In this document: positions 5,740 to 6,346 of the stretch, piece by piece
Numbering within the stretch: the first letter of the stretch is position 1
Layout of the letters: each line of letters opens with the position of its first letter
DNA from: Holophagaceae bacterium
GTDB lineage: Bacteria > Acidobacteriota > Holophagae > Holophagales > Holophagaceae
Length of the DNA: 6,346 bases
Reading direction: 5' to 3'
NCBI GenBank assembly: GCA_025355915.1
Contig: JANXYT010000088.1
Location: 1 to 6,346 of the forward strand
Program-made: the position numbers and the translations under genes
The notes under the pieces: generated by a model
Seen by the model: only the letters and a program-made list of their open reading frames with translations
The model's database searches: none
What the model was told of the DNA's origin: nothing

Positions 5740-6345
5740 CTACTGACGAATGATCCGTGGTGTGATGAAAATCAGCAGTTCGACGTTCTTTTCTGCCTTG
5801 GTGTCGTTTCGGAACAGGAAACCGATGAGAGGGATCTTTGACAGGAAGGGTACTCCGGTCTGGCCCGTGGAGGAGTTGGTGATATAAACACCACCTAGCA
5901 CGGCCGTCCCACCATCCCTCACCAATACCTGGGTTTCGATAGCCTTGCGAATGATAGTGGGGGTTCCGTTCACAGTGCGCGTGAAATCGGCTTCAGCCTT
6001 TTCCACCTTCAGATCCATGATGATGGTGCCCTCGTTGGTTACCTGAGGTGTGACATCGAGCTGAAGGTTGGCATCAATGAAGGCCACCGTGATGGCACCG
6101 CCCGCTGCACCGCCCTGCTGGGTGGGATAGGGAATCTTCTCACCACTGAGGATGGTGGCCTTTTTGTTGTTCTGGGTCACGACCTTGGGAGATGACACGA
6201 TCTTGAGAGTGCCGTCCTTTTCTAGCGCCTGAAGGACCGCATTGATGCTGAGCCGATTGCTGAGGAAAGATAGCCACAGTTCGCCAGCAGGTGCGGTGAT
6301 GGACGTGGCGCCATCCTTGCCTGGAGACCAAGCTACAGAATTTCG
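5740..6345 (-). CDS. pilQ: Type IV pilus secretin PilQ, C-terminal part (5' end beyond window)
   Basis: The final 201 residues of a secretin, the outer-membrane ring through which the type IV pilus passes. The frame enters at the right edge and runs to TAG at 5742-5740. Typical features in order: LQALEKDGTLKIVSSPKVVT with the following NNKKATILSGEKIPY, the strand pair NLQLDVTPQVT and GTIIMDLKVEKAEADF, then IIRKAIETQVLVRDGGTAVLGG, and the secretin signature VPFLSKIPLIGFLFRN, ending LLIFITPRIIRQ. These fit PilQ better than GspD, but without the N-terminal AMIN and N domains the choice is not final. The GTG at 6198 is inside the domain and is not the start. GC content is visibly lower than in the other genes. 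Confidence 0.93.
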   Translation of the reverse strand, partial: RNSVAWSPGKDGATSITAPAGELWLSFLSNRLSINAVLQALEKDGTLKIVSSPKVVTQNNKKATILSGEKIPYPTQQGGAAGGAITVAFIDANLQLDVTPQVTNEGTIIMDLKVEKAEADFTRTVNGTPTIIRKAIETQVLVRDGGTAVLGGVYITNSSTGQTGVPFLSKIPLIGFLFRNDTKAEKNVELLIFITPRIIRQ

Positions 6346-6346
6346 T

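Noticed and set aside
6196..6198. GTG as a start of a short secretin-like gene
   Set aside because: The frame stays open to the right edge, and the upstream residues (LQALEKDGTLKI) belong to the secretin domain.

Overview
The window is a dense, GC-rich bacterial stretch of about 6.3 kb with no RNA genes, mobile elements or CRISPR. Hand counts of single 60-base lines give around 70% GC over most genes and about 45-53% in the gene at the right edge. The set of genes suggests a Gram-negative, type IV pilus-bearing soil or sediment bacterium: a PilQ-type secretin, a zinc amidase with LysM-like repeats, a PP2C phosphatase, an RdgC-like protein and a 3-hydroxyacyl-CoA dehydrogenase. Acidobacteriota (Holophaga/Geothrix type) or a deltaproteobacterial lineage would fit, but this is inference from gene style and not a proven placement.

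Left part (1-4235, all minus strand, read right to left): a PP2C Ser/Thr phosphatase (3315-4235) overlaps by ATGA the N-terminal half of an RdgC-like protein (2707-3318). One base separates that from a second ORF (2157-2705) resembling the C-terminal half of RdgC. The second ORF in turn overlaps an exported N-acetylmuramoyl-L-alanine amidase (505-2169) by 13 bases. These four are almost certainly one translationally coupled operon. After a 97-base gap with a small inverted repeat comes a probable lipoprotein gene (1-408), cut by the window edge.

Middle (4236-4436): a divergent intergenic region with a possible -10 box for the minus operon and a doubtful 38-residue ORF on the plus strand.

Right part, plus strand: a 3-hydroxyacyl-CoA dehydrogenase family protein that has lost conserved active-site residues (4437-5303, TTG start), overlapping by ATGA a 50-residue two-helix membrane protein (5300-5452), then a 66-residue zinc-ribbon protein (5478-5678). 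A perfect 17-bp hairpin (5692-5729) lies between this cluster and the convergent secretin gene (5740-6345, minus), and probably terminates both.

No obviously new multi-gene system is visible. The points most worth a second look are the two-ORF RdgC, its coupling to a phosphatase and a cell-wall amidase, and the degenerate dehydrogenase with its two unstudied small partners. No stretch over 300 bases lacks a gene.
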